A program made the translations under genes and the position numbers. Below are positions 38,267 to 46,440 of a stretch of DNA of 64,000 nt, piece by piece (position 1 is the first letter of the stretch; the number at the start of each line of letters is the position of its first letter). Origin of the DNA: Azospirillum halopraeferens DSM 3675 (GTDB lineage Bacteria; Pseudomonadota; Alphaproteobacteria; Azospirillales; Azospirillaceae); assembly GCF_000429625.1 (NCBI RefSeq), contig NZ_AUCF01000005.1, positions 186,001 through 250,000 on the forward strand, written 5' to 3'. The notes under the pieces are model-generated. The model worked only from the letters and a program-made list of their open reading frames with translations. It ran no database searches and was not told where the DNA came from.

Positions 38267-38689
38267 ATGATCCGCATCACGCACCGCATATCCGTTGACG
38301 AGAGCGAGCTTCAGGAGGAGTTCGTGCGCGCCTCCGGTCCCGGCGGCCAGCACGTCAACAAGACATCCTCGGCGGTTCAGCTCCGCTTCGACGTGGCGGC
38401 GTCCCCCAACATTCCCCCGGACGTGAAGGCCAGACTCGTCCGTCTGGCCGGCTCCCGCATGACCTCGGAGGGAGTCCTGATCCTCGTCGGCGACACCTAC
38501 CGGTCGCAGATGCGAAACCGCGAGGACGTTCGGGAACGGCTGATCGACCTGATCCGCGACGCCACCGTCGTCCCGAAAACCCGCCGCCCGACCAAGCCGA
38601 CGTTCGGTTCCAAGCAGCGGCGCCTGGAGGGCAAAGCCAAACGGGCCGAGGTCAAGCAAGGCCGCCGGGGGCCGACGCCGCAGGATTGA
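38267..38689 (+). CDS. arfB: Alternative ribosome-rescue factor ArfB (peptidyl-tRNA hydrolase)
   Basis: A 140-aa class I release-factor-like protein. The GGQ motif is at residues 26-28 (RASGPGGQHVNKTSSAVQL, quoted as GPGGQHVNKTSSAVQ), without a codon-recognition domain. The C-terminus is a basic tail (KTRRPTKPTF, GSKQRRLEGKAKRAE) that would enter the mRNA channel of stalled ribosomes. Such proteins release nascent chains from non-stop complexes. ATG 38267. The gene stands alone between a hairpin and the converging nasA gene. Confidence 0.95.
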   Translation: MIRITHRISVDESELQEEFVRASGPGGQHVNKTSSAVQLRFDVAASPNIPPDVKARLVRLAGSRMTSEGVLILVGDTYRSQMRNREDVRERLIDLIRDATVVPKTRRPTKPTFGSKQRRLEGKAKRAEVKQGRRGPTPQD

Positions 38690-38755
38690 GGGGAGCCTGC
38701 AACGCCGGCAATGGGGCCTGATCCGATGGCCTCCCCTCCCGACGCCCCGCCGCCC

Positions 38756-41455
38756 TCACGCCGCCGCCCCCTCCCGAACCGCCGCCAGGATCTCGCGCAG
38801 TTCCGGCACGCACGAGCCGCAGTTCGTGCCGGCGTTGAGCGCCCGCCCGATTGCCTCCACGCTGGTCAGGCCGCCGTCGCGCACCGCCGCGGTCAGGCGG
38901 TCGAGCCCGACACGGAAGCAGGAGCAGACGATGCGGCCCTCCGCCGCCGCCGGCTCGGACGAGCGGCCGGAGAGCACCGCCAGGCGGGCGGCGGCGTCCA
39001 GCGGCTCCCCGGCCAGCAGGCGCAGCAGCCGGTCGCGCGACGGCAGGGCGCCGTCAGCCGCCAGGAACAGGCAGGCGGCCAGGCGGTCATCGGCGATCCA
39101 GGCGCGGCGCAGCACGCCGCGGCGGCGATCCTCGTAATCCACCGTGTCGGCACCGGCCGGGGACAAGCCGGGAAACAGGTCGGCCAGCGCGCCGGCGTCG
39201 GGCGGGGCGTCCTCCCCGGCCAGCGCCAGGACGTGGCCGCCGGGCACGGCGTGGCGGGCCCAGTAGCCGGCGTGCCGCGGCTCCACCGGTTCGCGCGACA
39301 GCAGGCAGCCGGCCCAGCGCAGCGTCACCGGCTCCACCCGCGCCGGCATCGCCTTCAGCTCCGGCTGGCCGGAGACGGGGTCGGCGACGGCGTCGATGAG
39401 CGTGCCCGCCACGCACGCGCCGGTGAAGCGGTCCGTCCAGTGCATGGGCAGGAAGGCTTCGCCCGGCCGCTGCCCGTCCTTCAGCGCGGCGCGGGCCAGG
39501 GCGGTCCCGGTGGCGGTGACGATGCGCACCACGGCGCCGTCCGTGACGCCGGCCCGCGCGGCGTCCGCGGGGTGCAGGTCGACGCAGGGCTCCGGCGTGT
39601 GGGCCGACAGGCGCGGCGACCGGCCGGTGCGGGTCATGGTGTGCCAGTGGTCGCGGGTGCGGCCGCTGTTGAGCCACAGCGGGAAGTCGGCGCTGCGGGC
39701 GCGGGCCGGCGGCCGGCCGGTCACCGGCAGCAGCCGCGCCCGGCGGTCGGGCGTGAAGAATCCGCCGTCGGCGAACAGGCGGCGGGTCGGCGCCTCCCCC
39801 GCGCGCATCGGCCAGGGGGCGGAGGTGAGAGCGTCGTAGGCCGCGTCGTCCAGCCCGGCCAGGGCCCCGATGTCGAAGTCGCGGCTGCCGCCGTTCTCGA
39901 AGGCGGAGAGGGCCGCGTGTTCCCGGAAGATGGTGGCCGGGCGGTCGTAGGCGAAGGCGTCCGCCCACCCCAGCGCGCGCCCCAGGGCCGAGACGATCCA
40001 CCAGTCCGGCCGCGCCGCGCCGGGCAGCGGCAGGAACGGGCGCTGGCGCGCGATGGTGCGGTCGGAGTTGGTGACGGTCCCGTCCTTCTCCCCCCACAGG
40101 GCGGCGGGCAGCGTCAGATGGGCCAGCCGGGCCGTGTCGGTGTCGGCGAAACCGTCGGAGACGGCGACGAAGTCGCAGCGCGACAGGGCGGCGCGCAGCC
40201 GGCCGGCGTCGGGGACGCTGACCGCGGGGTTGGTCGCCATGATCCACAGGGCCCGGATGCGCCCGTCCTCCACCGCGCGGAACAGGTCGACGGCCTTCAG
40301 CCCCTCCCGCACCGCCATGCGCGGGGCGTTCCAGAAGCGGCGCACCCGGTCCACCTCGGTCGCCGAGAACCCCATGTGGGCGGCAAGCTGGTTGGCCAGC
40401 CCGCCGACCTCCCGCCCGCCCATGGCGTTGGGCTGGCCGGTCACCGAGAACGGCCCCATGCCCGGCCGGCCGATCCGCCCGGTGTAGAGATGGGCGTTGA
40501 GGATGGCGTTGACCTTGTCGGTGCCGCGCGCCGACTGGTTGACGCCCTGGGAGAACACGGTGACCACCCGCTCCGTCGCCGCGAACAGGTCGTAGAAGCG
40601 GCGCACGGCGGCGGGGTCCAGGCCGCACAGGGCGGCGGCGCGCTCCGGCGTCGGCGCCTCGGCCAGCGCGGCGGCCACGGCCCCCGCCGCCCCGTCGGTG
40701 TGCCGCTCGACGAAGGCGGCGTCGCCGTGGCCGCCGGCGTGCAGGTGGGCGAGCAGGCCGTTGAACAGGGCCACGTCGGCGCCGGGGGCAAGCGCCAGGT
40801 GCAGGTCGGCCTCGTCGCAGGCGGCGGTGCGGCGGGGATCGACCACGACGATGCGCGTCCCCCGCTCCCGTCGCGCCGCCAGCAGGCGCTGATGCAGCAC
40901 CGGGTGGCACCACGCGAGGTTGGAGCCGACCAGCACCACCAGGTCCGCCTGCTCCAGATCGCCGTAGGTGCCGGGCACCGTGTCGCTGCCGAAGGCGCGC
41001 TTGTGGCCGGCCACCGTGGAGGCCATGCACAGGCGCGAGTTGGTGTCGATGTTGGCCGTGCCGATGAAGCCCTTCATCAGCTTGTTGGCGACGTAATAAT
41101 CCTCGGTCAGCAACTGGCCGGAGACGTAGAGCGCCACCGAATCCGGGCCGTGGTGGTCGATGGCGTGACGGAAGGCGGCGGCCAGCGTGCCGATGGCGCG
41201 GTCCCACGACACCGGCCGCCCGTCCAGATGCGGGTGCAGCAGACGGCCCTGCGTCCCCACCGTCTCCGCCAGGGCGGCACCCTTGGAGCACAGCCGGCCG
41301 CGGTTGGCGGGATGATCGGGGTCGCCGCGCACCGTCACCGCACCGTCCGGCCCGGTCTCGGCGAGCACGCCGCAGCCCACGCCGCAATAGGGGCAGGTGG
41401 TGCGGACGGTGCGACCCGCACCACCGTCCCGCGGGATGCCGGACCCGTCAGGCAC
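38756..41455 (-). CDS. nasA: Assimilatory nitrate reductase catalytic subunit NasA
   Basis: Mo-bis-MGD enzyme that reduces nitrate to nitrite in the cytoplasm. The N-terminal [4Fe-4S] site is CPYCGVGCG...LCSKGAAL. Molybdopterin oxidoreductase blocks follow: ANIDTNSRLCMAS, NLAWCHPVLHQR, FSQGVNQSARGTDK and GPFSVTGQPNAMGGREVGG (key part TGQPNAMGGREVG). The C-terminus carries a BFD-like [2Fe-2S] domain, CSCFRVG...GTNCGSC, as in Klebsiella-type NasA, probably the electron entry. GTG 41455 with GGAGG 6 nt upstream is the start; it overlaps the nirD stop by 8 bp. Length 899 aa. It depends on the MoaA/MobA pathway seen at the left of the window. Confidence 0.93.
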   Translation of the reverse strand: MPDGSGIPRDGGAGRTVRTTCPYCGVGCGVLAETGPDGAVTVRGDPDHPANRGRLCSKGAALAETVGTQGRLLHPHLDGRPVSWDRAIGTLAAAFRHAIDHHGPDSVALYVSGQLLTEDYYVANKLMKGFIGTANIDTNSRLCMASTVAGHKRAFGSDTVPGTYGDLEQADLVVLVGSNLAWCHPVLHQRLLAARRERGTRIVVVDPRRTAACDEADLHLALAPGADVALFNGLLAHLHAGGHGDAAFVERHTDGAAGAVAAALAEAPTPERAAALCGLDPAAVRRFYDLFAATERVVTVFSQGVNQSARGTDKVNAILNAHLYTGRIGRPGMGPFSVTGQPNAMGGREVGGLANQLAAHMGFSATEVDRVRRFWNAPRMAVREGLKAVDLFRAVEDGRIRALWIMATNPAVSVPDAGRLRAALSRCDFVAVSDGFADTDTARLAHLTLPAALWGEKDGTVTNSDRTIARQRPFLPLPGAARPDWWIVSALGRALGWADAFAYDRPATIFREHAALSAFENGGSRDFDIGALAGLDDAAYDALTSAPWPMRAGEAPTRRLFADGGFFTPDRRARLLPVTGRPPARARSADFPLWLNSGRTRDHWHTMTRTGRSPRLSAHTPEPCVDLHPADAARAGVTDGAVVRIVTATGTALARAALKDGQRPGEAFLPMHWTDRFTGACVAGTLIDAVADPVSGQPELKAMPARVEPVTLRWAGCLLSREPVEPRHAGYWARHAVPGGHVLALAGEDAPPDAGALADLFPGLSPAGADTVDYEDRRRGVLRRAWIADDRLAACLFLAADGALPSRDRLLRLLAGEPLDAAARLAVLSGRSSEPAAAEGRIVCSCFRVGLDRLTAAVRDGGLTSVEAIGRALNAGTNCGSCVPELREILAAVREGAAA

Positions 41456-41798
41456 CGGCCGCCTCCGCGAAGGCGGGGTTGGCGATCTGGATGACGCCGT
41501 CGACCACCCGCACGGGCACGCTGGTGGCGGTGCAGGCGTCCGGCCCCGCGGTGCGGCCGCTTTCCAGGTCGAAGACCATGCCGTGCAGCGGGCAGGTGAC
41601 GCTGCGGCCGTGGACGATGCCGTTGGACAGCGGTCCCGCCCCGTGGGGACAGCGGTCGCGCAGGGCGAAGACCTCGTCGGTGCCGGTGCGGAACACCGCG
41701 ATGTCGCCGCCGGGCGCCCGGACGACGCGGGCACCGCGGGCGGGGATGTCGGCGACACGGCCGACGGCGATCCAGGAGGGGGCGTTGATGGCGTTCAT
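41448..41798 (-). CDS. nirD: Nitrite reductase small subunit NirD
   Basis: A 116-aa Rieske-like subunit of NADH-dependent assimilatory nitrite reductase. Unlike E. coli NirD it keeps the Rieske cluster ligands: C50-P-H52 (RCPHGAGPLSN) and C69-P-L-H72 (CPLHGMVFDLESG), so it may bind a [2Fe-2S] cluster. The N-terminal IAVGRVADIPARGARVV and C-terminal VRVVDGVIQI are typical. ATG 41798 lies 5 bp after the nirB stop, and the end overlaps nasA, so the three genes form one operon. Confidence 0.93.
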   Translation of the reverse strand: MNAINAPSWIAVGRVADIPARGARVVRAPGGDIAVFRTGTDEVFALRDRCPHGAGPLSNGIVHGRSVTCPLHGMVFDLESGRTAGPDACTATSVPVRVVDGVIQIANPAFAEAAGA

Positions 41799-41803
41799 GG
41801 CGG

Positions 41804-44257
41804 TCACTCCGCGGCGGCGGCGTATCGGGTGAGGTTGGCGAGGGGCCGGAACTCGTGCGCGTCCACGGCCGCGGCCGCACGCTCCGCCCACGGGTCGTCC
41901 TGCATGAAGACCTGCGAGTGCAGGAAGCGGGCGTGCAGGGACTTGCGGCTCGCGGCGTCGAACAGGCGGTCGCGCACATGGTCGATGCCCACGCGTTCGA
42001 TCCACGGCGCGGTGCGCTCCAGATAGCGCGCCTCCTCGCGGTAGAGCTGGAGGAAAGCGCCGGTGTATTCCAGCAGTTCCTCCTCCGTCTCCACCTTGCA
42101 CAGCAGGTCGGTGACGCGGACCTTGATGCCGCCGTTGCCGCCCACGTGGATCTCCCAGCCGCTGTCGACGGCGATGACGCCCAGATCCTTGATGGTCGCC
42201 TCCGCGCAATTGCGCGGGCAGCCGGACACCGCCATCTTGAACTTGTGCGGTGTCCAGGTGCCCCAGGTCATCTGCTCCAGCTTGACGCCCATGGCCATGG
42301 ACGCCTGCGTGCCGAAGCGGCACCATTCGGACCCGACGCAGGTCTTCACGGTGCGCAGCGCCTTGCCGTAGGCGTGGCCCGACACCATGCCGGCGGCGTT
42401 CAGGTCGGCCCAGATGGCCGGCAGGTCCTCCTTCTTCGCACCCAGAAGGTCGATGCGCTGGCCGCCGGTCACCTTGATGGTGGGGATGGCGAACTTGTCC
42501 GCCACGTCGGCGATGGCCCGCAGCTCCCGCGGGTTGGTCAGGCCGCCCCACATGCGCGGCACCACCGAGAAGGTGCCGTCCTTCTGGATGTTGGCGTGCA
42601 CCCGCTCGTTCACGAAGCGGGACTGGCCGTCGTCCGCATATTCCCCCGGCCAGGCGCACAGCAGGTAGTAGTTGAGCGCCGGGCGGCACGAGGCGCATCC
42701 CTCCGGCGTCGTCCATTCCAGCGTCTGCATGACCTCGGGGATCGACTTCAGCCCCCGGGCCACGATCAGGCGGCGCACGTCGTCGTGGGTGTGGTGGGTG
42801 CACTTGCACATGGGCTTGGCGCCGGTCTCGGCCACGTAGCCGTCGCCCAGCGTCAGGGCCAGCAGCGATTCCACCAGCCCCGTGCAGGTGCCGCACGACG
42901 CCGACGCCTTGGTGTGGGTGCGGACGTCGTCCACCGAGGCGCAGCCCTTTTCGCGGATGGCGGTGACGATGGTGCCCTTGCACACCCCGTTGCAGCCGCA
43001 GATCTCCGCCGTGTCAGGCAGCGCGGCGACCGCCGCGAAAGGGTCCCGGGCACCGGCCCCGGCCCCCTGCCCGAAAATGAGGCTGTCGCGGACGGCCGCC
43101 ACGTCCTCCCCGTCCTTCATGAGCTGGAAGAACCGGGAGCCGTCGGCCGTGTCGCCGTAGAGGACGGCGCCCACCACCCGGTCGTCCTTCAGCACCACGC
43201 GCTTGTAGACGCCGCGGGCGGCGTCGCGCAGCACGATGTCCTCCGTCCCTTCGGCGGAGAAGGTACCGGCGGAGAACACCTCCACCCCCGTCACCTTCAG
43301 CCGCGTGGCGGTGACGGTGCCGGTGTAGGCGCTGCCCGCCACCCCGGCCAGCCGGTCGGCGCACACCCTGGCCATGTCCCACAGGGGCGCCACCAGCCCG
43401 TAGGTCTGGCCGCGGTGCTCCACGCATTCCCCCACCGCGAACACGGCGGGGTCTGAGGTGACCATGCCGTCGTCGACGACGATGCCGCGGTTGACCGTCA
43501 GCCCCGCCGCCCGGCCAAGCGCCGTGTTGGGGCGGATGCCCACGGCCATCACCACCAGGTCGGCCGGCAACTCCCGCCCGTCGGCCAGCTTCACCGCGCG
43601 CACGCCGTCACTGCCCAGGATCGCCTCGGTCGTGGCACCGGTGAGGACGCGGATGCCGCGTCCCTCCAGTTCCCGCTGCAGCAGCCAGCCGGCGGCCTCG
43701 TCGAGCTGGCGCTCCATCAGCGTCGCCATGAGGTGGACGACGGTGACCTCCATGCCGTGCACGCGCAGGCCGTTGGCCGCTTCCAGGCCGAGCAGGCCGC
43801 CGCCGATCACCACGGCGTGCGCCCCCGGCTTCGCCGTCGCCAGCATGGCCTCCACGTCCGCCAGGTCGCGGAAGCCGACGACGCCCGGCAGGTCGCGCCC
43901 CGGCACCGGCAGGATGAAGGGATCGGAACCCGTGGCGATCAGCAGCGTGTCGTAGGCCACCGAGCGCCCGGACACGGCGGTGACGGTGCGGGCGGCGCGG
44001 TCCACCGTCTCCACCCGCTCGCCCGTGTGCAGCGTGATGCCGTGATCCTCGTACCAGGCGCGGTCGTTGAGCACGATCTGGTCGAAGGTCTTCTCCCCGG
44101 CCAGCACCGGCGAGAGCATGATGCGGTTGTAGTTGGGGTGCGGCTCCGCCCCGAAGACGGTGATGGCGTAGCGGTCGGGCGCGCGGGCCAGCAGCTCCTC
44201 CACCGTGCGGATGCCGGCCATGCCGTTGCCGATGACGACGAGACGTTCCTTGGTCAT
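41804..44257 (-). CDS. nirB: Nitrite reductase (NADH) large subunit NirB
   Basis: An 817-aa sirohaem enzyme that reduces nitrite to ammonium with NADH. FAD/NAD-binding domains are at the N-terminus (VVIGNGMAGIRTVEE, then ATGSDPFILPVPG and VVIGGGLLGLEAANGL). A BFD-like [2Fe-2S] domain follows (CGCNGVCKGTIVTAI ... CGTCTGLVE). A further Cys block is CASCRPALNYYL. The sirohaem/[4Fe-4S] site is CVGSEWCRFG ... GCPRNCAEATIKD. ATG 44257 is chosen. Transcription would begin about 210 nt upstream and cross a strong intrinsic terminator, which points to leader control. It heads the nirB-nirD-nasA operon. Confidence 0.95.
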   Translation of the reverse strand: MTKERLVVIGNGMAGIRTVEELLARAPDRYAITVFGAEPHPNYNRIMLSPVLAGEKTFDQIVLNDRAWYEDHGITLHTGERVETVDRAARTVTAVSGRSVAYDTLLIATGSDPFILPVPGRDLPGVVGFRDLADVEAMLATAKPGAHAVVIGGGLLGLEAANGLRVHGMEVTVVHLMATLMERQLDEAAGWLLQRELEGRGIRVLTGATTEAILGSDGVRAVKLADGRELPADLVVMAVGIRPNTALGRAAGLTVNRGIVVDDGMVTSDPAVFAVGECVEHRGQTYGLVAPLWDMARVCADRLAGVAGSAYTGTVTATRLKVTGVEVFSAGTFSAEGTEDIVLRDAARGVYKRVVLKDDRVVGAVLYGDTADGSRFFQLMKDGEDVAAVRDSLIFGQGAGAGARDPFAAVAALPDTAEICGCNGVCKGTIVTAIREKGCASVDDVRTHTKASASCGTCTGLVESLLALTLGDGYVAETGAKPMCKCTHHTHDDVRRLIVARGLKSIPEVMQTLEWTTPEGCASCRPALNYYLLCAWPGEYADDGQSRFVNERVHANIQKDGTFSVVPRMWGGLTNPRELRAIADVADKFAIPTIKVTGGQRIDLLGAKKEDLPAIWADLNAAGMVSGHAYGKALRTVKTCVGSEWCRFGTQASMAMGVKLEQMTWGTWTPHKFKMAVSGCPRNCAEATIKDLGVIAVDSGWEIHVGGNGGIKVRVTDLLCKVETEEELLEYTGAFLQLYREEARYLERTAPWIERVGIDHVRDRLFDAASRKSLHARFLHSQVFMQDDPWAERAAAAVDAHEFRPLANLTRYAAAAE

Positions 44258-44321
44258 GCTTCGGGTCCCTCGTGAGAGGCGGGTCCAGTCGGGCCGGAAC
44301 CTCCGGGGCGGCGCGGCCAAC

Positions 44322-44374
44322 AAAAAAGGCGTCCGCGGCGGGCCGGGAAAACCCCGGCTGCCGTGGACGCCTTT
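44322..44374 (-). terminator. Intrinsic terminator inside the nirB leader
   Basis: On the minus strand a 15-bp outer stem (AAAGGCGTCCACGGC with GCCGCGGACGCCTTT) encloses a 6-bp inner stem (GCCGGG/CCCGGC) with loop GTTTT, and ends in a run of six T. It lies 65 nt before the nirB start and downstream of the likely promoter, so it would stop transcription unless prevented. In assimilatory nas operons, ANTAR antiterminators (NasR or NasT) act on such leaders. That mechanism is inferred here; no nasT gene is in the window. Confidence 0.8.
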
Positions 44375-44476
44375 GTCCGGTCGGGCCCGTCGTCGGACCC
44401 TGCGACGGCACGGCACCCCGGTGCCGCCCGTCGAATTCGTCGTCAGCGACGCCATTGCCGCTGCACTGCCGCAATT

Positions 44477-44485
44477 ATTCTAGCA
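44477..44485 (-). promoter_or_regulatory. Likely extended -10 promoter element of nirB
   Basis: On the minus strand TGCTAGAAT matches an extended -10 (TGn followed by TAGAAT) and stands in the only AT-rich stretch of the upstream region. No good -35 hexamer is seen, as can happen with extended -10 promoters or activated promoters. Transcription would start near 44470. No NtrC or sigma-54 motif was recognised. Confidence 0.45.
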
Positions 44486-44682
44486 AGAGGCGGGCCAGCG
44501 CCGGGACCACGCCCCGCCACGGCCGGGAAACGGCGGATTCCCTGCCCCGGGCAGCGCCGCGGCCCGGCCGCCGGCCGGCGGCGGCCCGCGCCCGGACCAC
44601 CGCTCCCTGCCTATCCCGAAGGCATCTGCGCCGCTTCGCACCATTTGTGTGCAGGATGGCGCCTCAACCGCCCGCACCACAC

Positions 44683-44716
44683 AAAAAGACCCCTCCGCAA
44701 AGGGGGCGGAGGGGTC
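44683..44716 (-). terminator. Intrinsic terminator downstream of the HPF-like gene
   Basis: An 11-bp perfect stem GACCCCTCCGC/GCGGAGGGGTC with a 7-nt loop is followed on the minus strand by TTTTTGTG. It would end transcripts coming from the HPF-like operon 235 bp upstream, insulating nirB. Confidence 0.75.
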
Positions 44717-44913
44717 AGTTTCCTGCCGGAGACACGACATCATGCCCCGGTTGCCGCCTGGCAACCTTCGGGCGATCTCAGCTTACGCAAGAACGGGGCC
44801 AGAACCGCGGGGGCGCCGCGCCGGGGATCCGGGCGCGCAACGCTGCCGTCGGGAAGGGCAAACGGGCGGGGGAACGGGCAATTGCCCCAAACAGCACCAC
44901 CGGATGGCGGTGC

Positions 44914-44939
44914 GCTCCCCCGCCGTGGGGCGGGGGAGC
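44914..44939. terminator. Hairpin right after the HPF-like gene
   Basis: GCTCCCCCGCC and GGCGGGGGAGC form a perfect 11-bp stem with a 4-nt loop, 11 bp past the HPF-like stop on the minus strand. It has no T run; it may stabilise the mRNA 3' end or assist termination ahead of the T-tailed hairpin farther on. Confidence 0.55.
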
Positions 44940-44950
44940 AACCGGTGCGC

Positions 44951-45307
44951 CTATTCCGCCGCCATCATCGGCGCGGCGGGCACGGAAGTTTCGCGGCGCC
45001 GGCGCGCCCAATCGTCGAGGCGGCGGCGGGCGGCGTCGAAGGCGTTGCGCACCGCCACATGCACGTTCTCGCTCGCGTTGCACTGGTCACCGCGGACCAC
45101 CAGCTCGCCGCCGGGCACCGTCATGTCGATGCGCACATGGTAGAGACGGCCCTTGCGGCGGTCGTGGTGCGGAGCCTCCACCACCACGTCGCAGCGGGTG
45201 AGGCGGCCGCACAGGCGATCCAGTTTCGCGGCCTTCTGGCGGATCTTGTACGCCAGGGCATCGGAAGCGTGCATGTTGCGGAACGAAATCTGGAGAGGAA
45301 GCTGCAT
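44951..45307 (-). CDS. HPF/RaiA-family ribosome-associated protein
   Basis: A 118-aa short hibernation-factor-like protein. The N-terminal beta-alpha-beta-beta-beta-alpha fold is suggested by LPLQISFRNMHASDALAYKI, a KAAKLDRLCGRLTRCDVVVEAP segment, the basic loop HHDRRKGRLYHVRIDMTV and the final helix ASENVHVAVRNAFDAARRRLDDW (quoted as VHVAVRNAFDAARRRL). Such proteins bind the ribosome in stress or stationary phase. It lacks the C-terminal dimerisation domain of long HPF. ATG 45307 has AAGGGAGAG 7 nt upstream. It follows the DUF3775 gene by 34 bp. Confidence 0.82.
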   Translation of the reverse strand: MQLPLQISFRNMHASDALAYKIRQKAAKLDRLCGRLTRCDVVVEAPHHDRRKGRLYHVRIDMTVPGGELVVRGDQCNASENVHVAVRNAFDAARRRLDDWARRRRETSVPAAPMMAAE

Positions 45308-45341
45308 GATGCGCTCTCCCTTGGGGTGAAAAGGGCAGTCG

Positions 45342-45788
45342 TCAGATGCGGACGAACGCGTTGTCGGCCGTGGACAGGCCGATCTGGTCCAACCCCTCCT
45401 CCAGGCAATCGCCCAGGTTCGGGATGCCGATCAGGTAATCGGCCGAACGGTCGTTGTGCCGTTCGCGGGCCAGTTCCACCGCCTCGGCCCATTCGTCGCG
45501 CGCGAAGTCGCCGCGGCCGAGCCAGGCCAGCGCAATGACGTCGACGATCTCATCGTCGTCGAGCGTCGCCAGCACGCCGGTCAGTTCCGCCAGCGTCGGG
45601 TCTTCGGGTCCCGGCTCCGGCCGGTCGAGATCCTCCTCCTCCGCGAGGTCCTCGTCTTCGGCGTCGACCGGCGCCATGCCGGCGTCGTACGCCCTGGCCT
45701 TGGAGATGATGTAGCACAACCGCTTGAGCCCGATGTTCAGTTCGGGCGGTTCAAGGGTCCTGTCCTCCAGGACCGCGGAGTCGCTCAT
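45342..45788 (-). CDS. DUF3775 domain protein
   Basis: A 148-aa acidic protein. The N-terminal LNIGLKRLCYIISKARAYDA and the C-terminal DDDEIVDVIALAWLGRGDF and ADYLIGIPNLGDCLEEGLDQIG blocks match the DUF3775 family, whose function is unknown; a Glu/Asp-rich linker sits between them. ATG 45788. It lies between the BCAM0308-like and HPF-like genes on the same strand, which suggests one operon perhaps tied to stress or low-oxygen adaptation (inference). Confidence 0.75.
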   Translation of the reverse strand: MSDSAVLEDRTLEPPELNIGLKRLCYIISKARAYDAGMAPVDAEDEDLAEEEDLDRPEPGPEDPTLAELTGVLATLDDDEIVDVIALAWLGRGDFARDEWAEAVELARERHNDRSADYLIGIPNLGDCLEEGLDQIGLSTADNAFVRI

Positions 45789-45848
45789 GGCGAATCTCCC
45801 TCGTCGGAGCCGGTAGCGGGGCCGGTGTCGATGGCCGACGTCCGTGCC

Positions 45849-46355
45849 TCAGGCGTCGCAACGCCAGTGGACACGCACGAAATATTGGCCCTCCACGTAA
45901 CGGATGTCCAGATCCCCGTGGTGGGACCGTTCCAGTGCCTTGCCGAGGCGGGCGGGCGTGTGGATGTCGGTGGTGGTGACGACCAGACCGCCGTCGCGCT
46001 CCTCGATGTCCAGGATGCGGTGCATCGGGTGTTCCTGCCGCTCGACCCCTTCGTGGTGGTGCAGCAGGAACAGGACCTCGTCCCTGTGGCGGGCGATGAA
46101 GCGGCCGGTGAGGATCAGCACCCCGGCCGGGGCGTGGTCGGCCGCCCGGCGGCAGGCCGGGCAGACGCCCTGGGCGGCGTCGATGTACAGCAGGCCCCAG
46201 CGCCAGCGTCCTTCCAGGAACAGGGCGCCGCATTCGGAGCAGCGCGTCGGCTCGGTCGGTTTGCGGTGCCACGCGTAGGGGTCGTGTACGCGCTCATGAA
46301 TCAGGCGGTCGCGCCGTGGCTCGTGGCGTACGCCCTCCGGGACTGTGGCCGGCAT
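45849..46355 (-). CDS. BCAM0308-like zinc-ribbon protein
   Basis: A 168-aa protein. RRDRLIHERVHDPY near the N-terminus precedes a zinc ribbon CSECGALF...GVCPACRRAADH. The C-terminal part has EHPMHRILDIEERDGGLVVTTTDIHTPARLGKAL and YVEGQYFVRVHW, the pattern of the BCAM0308 family, first named in Burkholderia cenocepacia for a low-oxygen-activated gene. Role unknown; the ribbon plus RNA-binding-like fold could act on nucleic acid. ATG 46355 has AGGAGG 5 nt upstream, so this start is firm. It heads the three-gene run to the HPF-like gene. Confidence 0.78.
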   Translation of the reverse strand: MPATVPEGVRHEPRRDRLIHERVHDPYAWHRKPTEPTRCSECGALFLEGRWRWGLLYIDAAQGVCPACRRAADHAPAGVLILTGRFIARHRDEVLFLLHHHEGVERQEHPMHRILDIEERDGGLVVTTTDIHTPARLGKALERSHHGDLDIRYVEGQYFVRVHWRCDA

Positions 46356-46440
46356 CGTCACCTCCTGTGGGATGCGATCGGCGATCTGTAAAATCCATGC
46401 TACGCCCGCGGTGCCCGGAAGGGCATGCGGCAAAACGGCC

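Larger units (their letters stand above)
44486..44950. other. Gene-poor interval between nirB and the HPF-like gene
   Basis: About 465 bp with no convincing gene on either strand. It holds two strong hairpins, listed separately (44683-44716 and 44914-44939). A further small hairpin GTTGCC-GCCT-GGCAAC lies near 44753. The part from 44486 to 44600 is very GC-rich and repetitive. Confidence 0.55.
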
